From contig NZ_NUNF01000032.1 of NCBI RefSeq assembly GCF_002585305.1, forward strand, positions 1 through 64,000: a stretch of 64,000 bases of DNA. The letters run 5' to 3'. This DNA comes from Bacillus sp. AFS037270. Lineage in GTDB: Bacteria; Bacillota; Bacilli; Bacillales_B; DSM-18226. The position numbers were made by a program, and so were the translations under genes. Below, in pieces: positions 43,312-52,828 of the stretch; positions within the stretch are counted from its first letter, which is position 1, and each line of letters opens with the position of its first letter. A model generated the notes under the pieces. The model did not search any database. It had not been told where the DNA came from and worked only from the letters and a program-made list of their open reading frames with translations.

Positions 43312-43380
43312 TAAAGGAAATGGTTTTTACTATTGATTTTAAAGGTTGATATTTTACTTGAATAAGGATCTTAAAAAAAT

Positions 43381-43424
43381 AAGCAATCTTAGTCCTGTTA
43401 AGAATAGAAATACCAAGATTGCTT
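43381..43424 (-). terminator. terminator of the MadM gene
   Basis: A 10-bp stem AAGCAATCTT/AAGATTGCTT. On the minus strand it is followed by ATTTTTTTAAG, 90 bases after the MadM stop. Confidence 0.7.
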
Positions 43425-43513
43425 AGGAACCATATTAAAAGTATGAAATAATTCATAGGAGAGAAAAAATGCTCTAGAAGTACAAAGTTTTATGAAGGAT
43501 ATAAGTTCTACTA

Positions 43514-44206
43514 TTATGCAAAAATGGCCTTTGTCAGTAAAAATAGAACAGATGGGGCAAGTAAGCAGCCTAAGCCAGTATAAAAAGTAGCCGTAACCGC
43601 TCCATAAGGAACAAGTCTTGGATCTGTTGCGGCCAACCCCCCTGCAACTCCACTCGTTGTTCCCATGATTCCGCCATATACCATGGCAGTACGCGGGTTA
43701 TTTAATCCAATATATTTTGCAATAAATGGTGTGCCGATCATTGTCAAGATCGACTTTACCAGTCCTGCTGCGATGCTAAGGGTAATTACTTCAGAACTTG
43801 CACCAATGGCAGATCCTGTTACTGGTCCTACGATGTATGTAGCCGTGCCTGCACCAATGGTCGTTAAGCTAATAGCATCTCTGTATCCAAAGGCAAGTGC
43901 AATAATGACACCGACGACAAAAGAGAGAACCACGCCTACAAATAAGGATAAGACCCCGTTTACACCAGCCTTCTTTATTTCACTAAAATTGGCCCCAAAG
44001 GCGGTAGCAACAATAGCAAAGTCCCTGAGCATTCCGCCGCCCATTAGCCCAATTCCAGAAAAAAGGGTAATGTCTGATAACCCTTTTTCTCCTCCGGTAA
44101 CCACTCCGCCGATGTAAGCGAGGACAAGACCAAGGGTAATGGCAATAGCAGACCCATGGATGCGCCCTCTGGTTAATTTGTTAGAGATAAAATAAGAGAG
44201 ATACAT
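43514..44206 (-). CDS. madM: malonate transporter subunit MadM, N terminus without a start codon
   Basis: At least 230 residues with about seven helices, matching MadM. RGRIHGSAIAITLGLVLAYIGG, LFSGIGLMGGGMLRDFAIVATAF, TIGAGTATYIVGPVTGSAIG and SGVAGGLAATDPRLVPYGA are family signatures. MadM works with the small subunit MadL to import malonate with sodium. Here no madL is found. The ATG at 44206 has no ribosome binding site and falls inside the family's first helix. The frame continues upstream as LHTFAIVGLT, which is also MadM-like, back to a stop near 44297 without any usual start. The gene is therefore probably 5' damaged and may be non-functional. Confidence 0.7.
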   Translation of the reverse strand: MYLSYFISNKLTRGRIHGSAIAITLGLVLAYIGGVVTGGEKGLSDITLFSGIGLMGGGMLRDFAIVATAFGANFSEIKKAGVNGVLSLFVGVVLSFVVGVIIALAFGYRDAISLTTIGAGTATYIVGPVTGSAIGASSEVITLSIAAGLVKSILTMIGTPFIAKYIGLNNPRTAMVYGGIMGTTSGVAGGLAATDPRLVPYGAVTATFYTGLGCLLAPSVLFLLTKAIFA

Positions 44207-44237
44207 AGTTAATCCAACAATGGCAAAGGTATGTAAA

Positions 44238-44429
44238 GTGAGGGAGATTGTGGAAGAATTAAAAAAATGCCCGGTAAGAGTAGATGTTCAAGTGGAAACC
44301 CCTGCCGGTGCCTTTTCATTAGTGGAGTACGCAAGGGGTTCGGGGCAGGTGTTAATAAAAACGATGTTCGGTCCAAAGTTGAGCAGCAATCCTTGGGTCG
44401 TATCTAATGCTTTTTCCTTATTAAAGTAA
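44238..44429 (+). CDS. uncertain short ORF antisense to the MadM 5' region
   Basis: A 63-codon frame from a GTG with AAAGG eight bases upstream. It reads plausibly (VREIVEELKKCPVRVDVQV), with a mixed charged and hydrophobic pattern, but matches nothing I know. It overlaps the upstream open extension of madM on the other strand, so one of the two is likely not coding. Confidence 0.25.
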   Translation: MREIVEELKKCPVRVDVQVETPAGAFSLVEYARGSGQVLIKTMFGPKLSSNPWVVSNAFSLLK

Positions 44430-44853
44430 TGGTCAGTATTCCTGTAAAATGTCCCTCGCAGTCCCGCCAATTAAAATCAGTGTTATCAACAGTTTAAGCA
44501 ATTTTTGAACTGTGATTAGACAGTTATTTGAACCACTTAACTGTGAGAAAGTAATGATCGCTTTTTTTGTTTAATAGTTAAATGTGAAGAGTTTCCACGC
44601 CTATCGCCATATTTATTAAAAGAGATAAATGGAAGTATCTAAGAACTAAAACAGCTCCAAAAATCAAAAGAAGAACAGGCTGGAGAACTAGTCTCTCAGC
44701 TAAAGTAACACAATGATAGAATCGAGCATAAAAAGTAATAATCTCACTTTCTGATGGAAGGTGGGATTTTTCGTTATCAACGGAATTGACACCAATTGCT
44801 TAACACAATTGGTGTCAATTTCAATAGACTTTTGGAGCCATCAATTGTCATAT
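44430..44853 (+). other. gene-free region with remnant, terminator and inverted repeat
   Basis: At 44643-44708, 21 open codons (ELKQLQKSKEEQAGELVSQL) without a start look like the coiled-coil tail of a lost gene. A hairpin AATCTCACTTTC/GGAAGGTGGGATT (44740-44768) followed by TTTTTCG would terminate it. At 44785-44819, ATTGACACCAATTG and CAATTGGTGTCAAT form a perfect 14-bp inverted repeat with a 7-base loop, 35 bases after the sspH stop, possibly its terminator or 3' stabiliser. Confidence 0.45.
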
Positions 44854-45048
44854 TTACGTATAATACTTTCCTGTTTCTTCCAAATCCCTAATCGGAACGA
44901 TTTGTCTTTCACTATGAATACCTCGTTCGGACACAACAGCCTTGTTTGATGGCTCATCGACACTCTCAATCCATACGGGAATTCCATGATAGTGTACGGC
45001 TACTTCTTGATCGGAAAACATGATTTCCTTCACACGATCCAAATTCAT
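44854..45048 (-). CDS. sspH: H-type small acid-soluble spore protein
   Basis: A 64-residue protein beginning MNLDRVKEIMFSDQEVAVHY and continuing GIPVWIESVDEPSNKAVV, which matches the SspH family (MNLxRAKEI, GxPVxIxxVDE). These are minor spore-core proteins made in the forespore, normally under sigma-G. The start ATG at 45048 follows GAGGTGG at eight bases. The gene stands alone, and its presence is good evidence that the host forms endospores. Confidence 0.9.
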   Translation of the reverse strand: MNLDRVKEIMFSDQEVAVHYHGIPVWIESVDEPSNKAVVSERGIHSERQIVPIRDLEETGKYYT

Positions 45049-45163
45049 ATGACCACCTCATCATTATCTTTTGCGATACCATAGGTTATATTCTTAATTT
45101 GTAAGAGTTATTTCCATAGGTAGCTTCAACCTAGTTTGATAATAGGGGTGAGTCATATAATGA

Positions 45164-46624
45164 TTAAAATGGATACTGGCGATCTTTTGTTTGAATGGAA
45201 ACCCATTTTGTAACTGTGAATTCTTCTACCACCCATGGGTTGCCAAACCGGCCTAATCCACTCGCTTTATTTCCCCCGAATGGAATATTTGGTGAGTCAT
45301 TCACCGTCTGGTCGTTGATATGAGTCATGCCGCTATCAATTTGTAATGCCAGATTTTCCCCGTGTTTTAAGTCGCTAGTAAAAATGGCAGAACTTAATCC
45401 ATACTCTGAATCGTTGGCGTAGGCAATGGCTTCTTCATCTGTCTCTGCTTTAATAATGGTAGCAATCGGAGCAAAAAGCTCGGTTTGCGCTAGCTTGCTC
45501 GAATTTTTAACATCTGTAAAAACATACGGTGTGAGGATGTTGCCAATCCTTTGTCCTTCCAAGGCGACCGTTACACCTTGTTTTTTAGCTTCTTCAATAT
45601 ACTGAAGTGCTTTTTCTAACTGTTGCTTATTCACCAATGGCCCGATGACGGTATTTGGATCACTTGGATTGCCAAATGGAAGCTGTTTGGCCCGTTCTAC
45701 AAATTTGGCGACAAACTCGTCATATTTGTTTTTGTGAACAATGAAACGGTTGATTATCATGCAAATTTGGCCCTGATGGACAAATTTTCCAAAAATAGCT
45801 GCCTTCACAGCTTGGTCAATATCCGCATCAGATAGAACTATAAATGGGCTGTTTCCGCCAAGTTCAAGTGCAACCCGCTTTAAATTTTGACCGGCAATGG
45901 CTCCAATATGGCGTCCAACTGAAGTGGAACCAGTAAAACTGATAAGTTTCGAAATCGGGTTTGTCAACATGTCATCACCAATTTCGTTAATATCCGTTAA
46001 AATCACATTTAAAAGACCTTTAGGTAAACCAGCGTATTCAAACGCTTTTGCAATAATTGTACCGCCGGAGAGGGCAACTTGGATATCAGGTTTGTGGACA
46101 ACACTATTTCCAAGTGCAATGGCCGGGGCTATTGTCCTCATTGATAAATTCATCGGAAAATTAAAAGGTGAAATGGAAGCAATCACGCCTAATGGCAGTC
46201 GGTGTATATGATTTAATTTGGCATTATCCGGACCTGGCACTTCTCGCACTTTACCGATTTCATCAGCAAATTTTATCGACTCCTCTAAAATTTCGATGGT
46301 TAGGTGGAATTCGATATTAGATTTTAACACGGTGCCGCCCGTCTCAAGGCCAATAGTTTTGACAATCTCCTCGCGGTTCCTGTTTAAATAATCCATTGCT
46401 TTGTGGAGAACTGCTCTTCTTTCTTCAACGGTTGACTTTGCCCATTGCCTCTGTGCTTCTTGGGCAATTTGAAATGCTTCATCCAACTGTTCTTTTGATG
46501 CTAGGCGAACGGAAGTAATGACTGAATCATCATATGGGTTCAAAATATCATAGGTTCTCTCACTTTGGCCTTCTGTCCATTCACCGTTGATAAAACTTTG
46601 ATTTAACAACCCAACTGCTTGCAT
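45164..46624 (-). CDS. aromatic-aldehyde-type aldehyde dehydrogenase
   Basis: A 486-residue NAD(P)-dependent aldehyde dehydrogenase. It has GVIASISPFNFPMN, cofactor-binding FTGSTSVGRHIG, the base glutamate in VALELGGNSPF and the catalytic cysteine in HQGQICMIINR (about residue 288). INDQTVNDSPNIPFGGNKASG is typical of the benzaldehyde/vanillin/salicylaldehyde dehydrogenase subgroup (YfmT-like). GGGAGG precedes the ATG. It is downstream of, and on the same strand as, a LysR gene, next to a ThDP enzyme and a Rieske dioxygenase. Oxidation of an aryl aldehyde to the acid is a good inference. Confidence 0.85.
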   Translation of the reverse strand: MQAVGLLNQSFINGEWTEGQSERTYDILNPYDDSVITSVRLASKEQLDEAFQIAQEAQRQWAKSTVEERRAVLHKAMDYLNRNREEIVKTIGLETGGTVLKSNIEFHLTIEILEESIKFADEIGKVREVPGPDNAKLNHIHRLPLGVIASISPFNFPMNLSMRTIAPAIALGNSVVHKPDIQVALSGGTIIAKAFEYAGLPKGLLNVILTDINEIGDDMLTNPISKLISFTGSTSVGRHIGAIAGQNLKRVALELGGNSPFIVLSDADIDQAVKAAIFGKFVHQGQICMIINRFIVHKNKYDEFVAKFVERAKQLPFGNPSDPNTVIGPLVNKQQLEKALQYIEEAKKQGVTVALEGQRIGNILTPYVFTDVKNSSKLAQTELFAPIATIIKAETDEEAIAYANDSEYGLSSAIFTSDLKHGENLALQIDSGMTHINDQTVNDSPNIPFGGNKASGLGRFGNPWVVEEFTVTKWVSIQTKDRQYPF

Positions 46625-46851
46625 GAAAAAACTCCTCCCATCAATAAGCTAATAATCCCTCTAATATTGCAGCGCTTACAAAAGTGTTGTACGTGGCTAT
46701 GTACAGTTAAACTATTTAAATATTCAACTGAATAGTGCGAATTCTAGCAACGATATTTTGGAAAGTAAACTCAATTGTTGCCATATATGCAACATTGTTA
46801 AAAAAATTAATACTTAGTCTAGCAAATTAGGAATCACTGACAGTTCATCGA

Positions 46852-47739
46852 TTATTTTTTGTATGTTTTAATCAATTGCTTAATAAATGCATCCATCGTG
46901 TTGTCTATGAATAAATCTTTTTTATACACGATCCCTATCATTTTTCGGAAGTCACGATCCATGATCCGTATTTGCCTAATCTTGTCGTCGTGAATGGTAG
47001 AAAGATAGGACTTTGGTAGAATGGTGGCTAAGTCATGATTCTTTTTTACGAGTTGAAGCAGTGCCTCTACTGTCGAGAACTCAATTCTTGGTTGGATGGT
47101 GAAGCCCACCTTTTGACTCTCTTCCTCAAAAAAGTGACGCATGGTAAATTGATGGGGCAGCAGTGTCAGCGGATAGGTTTGCAAATCTTTTAACTGAATG
47201 GAATCGAACTCTGCAAGTTCATGAAGATGGGAAATGACTAAATAAAATTCCTCTTCAAAAAGTGGAATCGTTTCTAGCCGATTGTCTTCCTCCATTAAAA
47301 AGGTTACTCCCAAGTCTAATTGGTTCTGCAAAAGCCTATTGAAGGTTTCTTTTGTTCTCAAATCAATGATAGAAAGCTCGATTCCAGGATATTTTTCATG
47401 AAAGGATAAGACTGGAGATGTGAGTAGATGCCCTCCTGAACATCCAATCGACAATTTTCCCCGTAAAATCCCCCTCACGTCCTTTATTTTCGTACTTGCC
47501 TGTTCCAATTCAAAAAAGATCCGTTCGCAATGTTCCAATAGAATGTTTCCGGCATAGGTTAAACGTACTTTTTTTCCGGCCCGGCTGAACAGGGGGGTAC
47601 CAAGCTGGGCTTCCAACAGCCGGATTTGTTGGCTCAATGTAGGCTGACTGATTCTTAATTTTTCTGCGGCTTTTGTAAAATGTAATTCCTGAGAAACGGT
47701 TACAAAATATTCTAATAGACGAAACTCCACTAGCTTCAC
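46852..47739 (-). CDS. LysR-family regulator of the second catabolic module
   Basis: 295 residues. The HTH is FRLLEYFVTVSQELHFTKAA and LRISQPTLSQQIRLLEAQLG, followed by an effector domain with CSGGHLLTSPVL. It is divergent from the ThDP enzyme gene (153 bases between the starts) and upstream of the aldehyde dehydrogenase on its own strand. It belongs to the CynR/CbbR/BenM-like branch by eye. A pathway intermediate is the probable inducer. No perfect dyad comparable to the one at 20722 is seen in its intergenic region. Confidence 0.85.
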   Translation of the reverse strand: MKLVEFRLLEYFVTVSQELHFTKAAEKLRISQPTLSQQIRLLEAQLGTPLFSRAGKKVRLTYAGNILLEHCERIFFELEQASTKIKDVRGILRGKLSIGCSGGHLLTSPVLSFHEKYPGIELSIIDLRTKETFNRLLQNQLDLGVTFLMEEDNRLETIPLFEEEFYLVISHLHELAEFDSIQLKDLQTYPLTLLPHQFTMRHFFEEESQKVGFTIQPRIEFSTVEALLQLVKKNHDLATILPKSYLSTIHDDKIRQIRIMDRDFRKMIGIVYKKDLFIDNTMDAFIKQLIKTYKK

Positions 47740-47892
47740 ATTCCCTTTTAATAGTTTATATCTATGATAATCATTAAAAATATTATATTGAACAATGAAA
47801 GGGTTTACAAATATAATGGCATTAAAGTTTTAAAAGTCTAAATATTCCCAATTGTTATTTTGGATTTAAATCGAAGGACAGGAGATGTGATT

Positions 47893-49677
47893 ATGTCTAG
47901 TGAAAAAACATCTATGGCATTAGCTCAAGTAGAGGCCAAAAATTTAAAGTACACAACTTCCTCCGCTTTAATGGAGGCGCTTCAAGAATCAGGTGTTTCT
48001 TACATTTTCGCGAACTTAGGAAGTGACCATCCGGCAATTATAGAGAGTTGGGCGCAGGCTCAAATGGAAAATAAAGAATTCCCGCAAGTGATCATTTGCC
48101 CACATGAAATGGTTGCTTTAAGTGCAGCACATGGATTTGCACAGGTTAGCGGAAAACCGCAGGCTGTTTTTGTTCATGTCGAATGTGGAACCCAAAATAT
48201 GGGTGGGGCCATACATAATGCGGCGAGAGGAAGAGTACCTGTATTTATACTTGCTGGGGCTTCACCATATACGCAGGAAGGAGAGCTTTTAGGTAGCCGG
48301 AATGAACATATTCACTGGCTCCAGGATGTGTTTGACCAGCGTGGGATTGTACGGGAATATGTGAAATATGACAATGAAATCCGGACAGGGAAAAATGTAA
48401 AGCAGGTGGTTCAGCGGGCGTTGCAAATAGCAGAGAGCGATCCAAAGGGACCCGTCTATTTAATGGCACCCCGTGAGGTGTTGGAAGCAGAAATTGAACC
48501 ACCTGCAGTTGCTCATCGTGGCTGGAAACCACTTTCATCGTGTGCGATTGCACCAGACGATGTAGCAAAACTTTCCAAGAATCTAATCAAAGCGGAACAT
48601 CCTTTAATTGTCACTTCCTACCTTGGCCGAAATACTGAAGCGGTTTCGGAGTTGGTCAAGCTTAGCGAGAAATTAGCGATTCCTGTATTGGAGTCCGTAC
48701 CAAACTATGTGAATTTTCCCGCTGACCATCCGATGCATGTGGGGTATCAATGGAATGCTCCTGTGCAAAATGAATTATTAAGTCAAGCTGATTTTATTCT
48801 GGTCATTGATAGCGATATTCCTTGGATTCCGTTAGTCAATAAGCCGGCTGAAGGATGCGCGATCTCTTATATTGACGTAGATCCATTAAAAGAGAAAACA
48901 CCACTTTGGTACATTCCGTCTGAAAGCTTCTTTAAAGCGGATTCATTAGTGGCTCTTCAGCAGTTGAATTCCTATATTGATAGTGTCAATGATATAAATC
49001 AAGTGAAAATTTCTGAGCGCTATCTCAAAATAGCTAATATCCATTCGAAACAAAGAAAGGAATGGAAAGTGAATGAGAATTTACAGAACCCAGACATCAT
49101 TACACCCCAGTATTTAACAGCCTGTATTCGCGAGGCGATTGATGAAAACACGATTGTGATGACGGAGTCTATTACGAATTATGATGTTGTTTCCAAACAC
49201 CTTCCACGGAATACGCCTGGAACGCTATTTGGAAGTGGGGCAAGCTCACTGGGTTGGCACGGTGGTGCCGCCATTGGTGCTAAGTTGGCAGCTCCGGAGA
49301 AAATGATTATCAATCTTACAGGAGATGGGACTTATATTTTCAGTAATCCGACACCTGTCCACTGGATCTCAAGAAAATATAACGTACCATTCTTAACGGT
49401 GATTTATAACAATCATGGCTGGGGGGCGCCTAGGATGTCAACATTGGGTGTACATCCAAATGGGATTGCCAGTCAAACCGATCAATTTTGGGTGAATTTC
49501 GACCCGGTCGCAGATTTATCGAAGGTAGCCGAAGCCGCTGGCGGAGCCTATGCTCAAATTATTGAAAAACCGGAAGAACTGATGGACGGCCTAGTCAAGG
49601 CAATCGAGATTGTCAAAAGCGGAAGATCGGCTGTATTAGATGTACGGCTGCAGAATGTGTCCCATCAGCAACTATAA
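47893..49677 (+). CDS. ThDP-dependent enzyme, acetolactate synthase-like
   Basis: About 594 residues with the three ThDP-enzyme domains. The activating glutamate is in IICPHEMVALSAAHGFA (Glu72). HVECGTQNMGGAIHNAA is the substrate-channel region and LTGDGTYIFSNPTPV to YNNHGWG is the cofactor site. GGAGATG precedes ATG 47893; a TTG at 47860 also opens the frame. It is clearly distinct from the ThDP enzyme at 16876 and belongs to a less characterised branch often found with oxygenases. In this setting, decarboxylation of an aryl 2-oxo acid or carboligation is inferred. The MFS permease gene follows on the same strand. Confidence 0.75.
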   Translation: MSSEKTSMALAQVEAKNLKYTTSSALMEALQESGVSYIFANLGSDHPAIIESWAQAQMENKEFPQVIICPHEMVALSAAHGFAQVSGKPQAVFVHVECGTQNMGGAIHNAARGRVPVFILAGASPYTQEGELLGSRNEHIHWLQDVFDQRGIVREYVKYDNEIRTGKNVKQVVQRALQIAESDPKGPVYLMAPREVLEAEIEPPAVAHRGWKPLSSCAIAPDDVAKLSKNLIKAEHPLIVTSYLGRNTEAVSELVKLSEKLAIPVLESVPNYVNFPADHPMHVGYQWNAPVQNELLSQADFILVIDSDIPWIPLVNKPAEGCAISYIDVDPLKEKTPLWYIPSESFFKADSLVALQQLNSYIDSVNDINQVKISERYLKIANIHSKQRKEWKVNENLQNPDIITPQYLTACIREAIDENTIVMTESITNYDVVSKHLPRNTPGTLFGSGASSLGWHGGAAIGAKLAAPEKMIINLTGDGTYIFSNPTPVHWISRKYNVPFLTVIYNNHGWGAPRMSTLGVHPNGIASQTDQFWVNFDPVADLSKVAEAAGGAYAQIIEKPEELMDGLVKAIEIVKSGRSAVLDVRLQNVSHQQL

Positions 49678-49812
49678 GATCTGAACTTTTGTGTTCAAGT
49701 CTCTTCTAAAAGGGGTCAACAAGCAAATAAAAATGCCTATGTTTAAGGCTATATTTCCAAATATAAAGGGATATTCAAAAAAATCTATATTTAAAAATAA
49801 GGAGGATAACGC

Positions 49813-51273
49813 ATGAAGAAAAAGGGTTGGCAGCGCTATCACACTATTTGGGCAATGCTGTTTTTAGGGTGGTTTGTTTCCTATATTGACCGGACAGCAA
49901 CCGGACCTATCATTACATGGATGATTGACAATAAGGTGTCTTTCCTTTCAAATGTACCAAATCCACATGGACTAGGGGGATTAATCGGCAGTTTATTCTT
50001 TGCCGGTTTTATGATGAACCAATATCCTGGGGGTTCCATTGGGGATAAATTTGGGCACCGGACAGTTGTGGTTTTAAGTATTGTATGGGCAGGGATTACG
50101 ACCCTATTCACAGGGTTTATCACGGGCTTAATCCTGTTTGTTCTTTTACGTGTGTTATTGGGATTGGGAGAAGGGGTCTTTTATTCGAATGACCGCTCCT
50201 ATATTGTCTATCATTCACCGAAGGAAAAAGTCGGCCTTGGAATGGGGGTGGTCATAACCGGACTTTCGGTTGGACTAACTGTAGCGACTCTTGGTGTCCC
50301 CCTCCTTCTAAACGCGATGGAACCAGTGATGGGTAAAGAGGCATGGCGCTCCCCTTTTATCGTACTCGGTGTAATAACTTTAATCGCTTCACTCTTAATT
50401 TTTAAATATATGAAACCGTTATCTACATCTGTTCAGAAAATGAACCCAGAATCTCCGGCAGTCAAAGAAGTGTATGGAAGTGCCTTTCTGCTAATGTTGA
50501 AGTATGCAGCGGTTTTCGTTGTCATGATAATGGGCATTTACTTTGCTGCATTAAAAATGGGGTTATCCGATATTTCCATTGCTTTTATTTTAGTCTGCCT
50601 TTGTCCGCTCTTTATTGTTTTCCTATACAAGACTCGGAAATCCGAAATACGCCCTGTTTTAGCCAATAAAAACTTAATTTTCCTTTACGTATCCTTTATT
50701 CCGGTTATTTGGCACTTGTGGCTGTATGGTTATTGGTCGGTATCGATTGTAAAGGATTTTGGCGGCGGGGCACTCGTTGCTGCTGCGCTGGTTGCTTCTT
50801 TTAATGGTATTGCTGGAATTGTTGGCTTCCCAATCGGAGGAAAGATTTCCGATATGGTAGCCGGAACGGAAAATGGCCGGCGTAATGTCCTGGCCGTAGT
50901 GACAGCATTATTGACCGTTTCTATCTTTATATTTGCTGCCTATGTAATGACGGGTCATAACAATCCTGTCATCATGTCGATCATCCTTTTTGTATCTGGT
51001 TTATTCTTCTTTGCCCTTCAGCCAGTGTCGCATGCTTTGAATGCTGAAATTGCCCCTGAAAATAATCGTGGTGCAGCGTTTGGAATGTTTAATTTTATCT
51101 CGGAGATTGGAGCTGTTCTCTCTCCTGTAGTTTCAGGTGTTCTCCGTGATAGTACAGGAAGTTGGGGAGCGCCGCTGTTGTTGGATGGTGTTCTCCTTGC
51201 TGCCAGCTGTATCCTTGTTTTATGCGTCAACAGAGGAGTTTCCACGCAAATGAGCTTAACTGTTGAGAAATAA
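49813..51273 (+). CDS. MFS transporter, anion:cation symporter (ACS)-like
   Basis: A 486-residue, 12-helix major facilitator protein. It has GWFVSYIDRTATGPIITWMI (the aspartate-bearing helix 1 typical of ACS and aromatic acid symporters), FMMNQYPGGSIGDKFGHR (motif A) and NRGAAFGMFNFISEIGAVLSPVVSG near the end. GGAGG precedes the ATG. It lies between the ThDP enzyme and the Rieske dioxygenase genes and probably imports their substrate, an organic or aromatic acid. It replaces the TRAP system of the first module. Confidence 0.8.
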   Translation: MKKKGWQRYHTIWAMLFLGWFVSYIDRTATGPIITWMIDNKVSFLSNVPNPHGLGGLIGSLFFAGFMMNQYPGGSIGDKFGHRTVVVLSIVWAGITTLFTGFITGLILFVLLRVLLGLGEGVFYSNDRSYIVYHSPKEKVGLGMGVVITGLSVGLTVATLGVPLLLNAMEPVMGKEAWRSPFIVLGVITLIASLLIFKYMKPLSTSVQKMNPESPAVKEVYGSAFLLMLKYAAVFVVMIMGIYFAALKMGLSDISIAFILVCLCPLFIVFLYKTRKSEIRPVLANKNLIFLYVSFIPVIWHLWLYGYWSVSIVKDFGGGALVAAALVASFNGIAGIVGFPIGGKISDMVAGTENGRRNVLAVVTALLTVSIFIFAAYVMTGHNNPVIMSIILFVSGLFFFALQPVSHALNAEIAPENNRGAAFGMFNFISEIGAVLSPVVSGVLRDSTGSWGAPLLLDGVLLAASCILVLCVNRGVSTQMSLTVEK

Positions 51274-51298
51274 ATCTTAAATTTAGCAGGATGAAAAC

Positions 51299-51347
51299 GG
51301 CCTCGTCTTTTTCCAAAGGGAAAAGACAGGGGCTGGTTCATTTTTTA
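51299..51347 (+). terminator. terminator after the MFS gene
   Basis: A stem made of GTCTTTTTCC/GGGAAAAGAC with outer GCCTC/GGGGC pairs, followed after GGTTCA by TTTTTT. Confidence 0.6.
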
Positions 51348-51472
51348 AAAGAATAGTAGGTGTGATATTACATAAACAGAAAAGCATAAATGATTTGTTA
51401 ATGAGTAGCTATCGGCTCATTACCTAACCATGATCACGTTTTTCGCTTTAAAGTGAAGGAGGAGTAAATAAA

Positions 51473-52828
51473 ATGCAATTCTTTAGAAAGACATTGGATG
51501 AAAAAGCGTTCCAGCTATTAAAAGAAAAAATGGAGCAAGGACTGTTGCCCCAGTGGGTTGTCACAGATCCGGATCTTTATGAACTGGAAATTGAAAAAAT
51601 ATATGGGCATACATGGCAATTTCTTGGACATGAATCGGAGTTAAAAGAGCCAGGCAGCTATGTGACAAGGTGGATGGTAAATGATCCTATTCTTCTCGTG
51701 AAAAATCGCAACGGTGAAATTAACGGATATCTTAATTCTTGTACACATCGTGGAACGCAGCTTTGCACGGCGGACCGGGGAAACAAAAAGTCTTTCACCT
51801 GTCCATATCATGGCTGGAGCTTTAATCTTGATGGGGATTTAATCGGCATCGTCGCCGGTAATAAAGTGTACGGTGAAGAAATGGATAAATCCGAGTGGGG
51901 ACTACGTAAAGTCCCGCAGATTGGCAGTTACCAGGGGATGATTTTTGGAAACCTTGATCCAAATGCTGAAAGTCTTGAAGATTACTTAGGTGATATGAAA
52001 TGGTATTTGGATATGATGATGGGTAGAAGTGATGGTGGAATGGAAGTTATCGGGCTGCCGCAGCGCTGGGTAGCAAAAGCGAATTGGAAGGCAACGGCGG
52101 AAAACTTTGCTGCTGACCCGTACCATGTCCAAACCACCCACCGCTCCACAGTTGAAATGGGAATTAGTCCAGAAGACCCGCTTTATGCAGGATATGGACA
52201 CCAGGTTGTCATGGACCATGCACATGGAATAAATGTGATTACATCTAAAACCGGTGAAGTTAGAGTGCCATTTCAAGGAACTCCTGAATCAATGTGGCCG
52301 ATGTTCAAGAAAAACGTAACTCCGGAACAATATGACATCCTTTCAAGAGTGACGGTTTTTGTTGGCGGCGTGTATCCAAATCTATCCTTTGTCAGTCCGA
52401 TTCATGGGACGGAAGGGCATTTGCACAATTATTTGAATTTCCGGCTATGGAGACCGATAGGACCTGAAAAAGTAGAGGTATGGTGCTGGTTCTTTATTGA
52501 TAAAGCGGCCCCAAAGGAATATAAGGAAGCAGCATATAAAGGTTATTTAGGATCGTTCGGTCCGACCGGAACTCTTGAGCAGGATGATACGGAAACATGG
52601 GCACGAATAGTCGAAGTAAGCAGTGGATTGATGATGCGGGATAAAGAATTAAGCTATAACAACGTTAGCAACTATTTAATGGGAATGAACCGGATTGAAC
52701 CGGATGAAAATTTTCCTGGCCCTGGAACCGCCTATCCAACCTGTTATCTTGATGCCATTTCTAGAAAAATGCATGAAGAATGGCTTGAGTTAATTTCTAA
52801 GGATCTCTTTGTTAAGGAGGGAGTGTAA
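51473..52828 (+). CDS. Rieske dioxygenase large (alpha) subunit
   Basis: A 451-residue alpha subunit. The Rieske motif is CTH (Cys90, His92) with CPYH (Cys110, His113) 17 residues on. The mononuclear iron site is ENFAADPYHVQTTH, with bridging Asp215 and His218/His223. The length and W-K-A-TAENF pattern fit the benzoate/biphenyl/naphthalene type, which forms alpha3-beta3 complexes and makes cis-dihydrodiols. GGAGG precedes the ATG. The beta subunit gene follows without a gap. No ferredoxin or reductase gene is seen, so electrons must come from proteins encoded elsewhere. Confidence 0.9.
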   Translation: MQFFRKTLDEKAFQLLKEKMEQGLLPQWVVTDPDLYELEIEKIYGHTWQFLGHESELKEPGSYVTRWMVNDPILLVKNRNGEINGYLNSCTHRGTQLCTADRGNKKSFTCPYHGWSFNLDGDLIGIVAGNKVYGEEMDKSEWGLRKVPQIGSYQGMIFGNLDPNAESLEDYLGDMKWYLDMMMGRSDGGMEVIGLPQRWVAKANWKATAENFAADPYHVQTTHRSTVEMGISPEDPLYAGYGHQVVMDHAHGINVITSKTGEVRVPFQGTPESMWPMFKKNVTPEQYDILSRVTVFVGGVYPNLSFVSPIHGTEGHLHNYLNFRLWRPIGPEKVEVWCWFFIDKAAPKEYKEAAYKGYLGSFGPTGTLEQDDTETWARIVEVSSGLMMRDKELSYNNVSNYLMGMNRIEPDENFPGPGTAYPTCYLDAISRKMHEEWLELISKDLFVKEGV

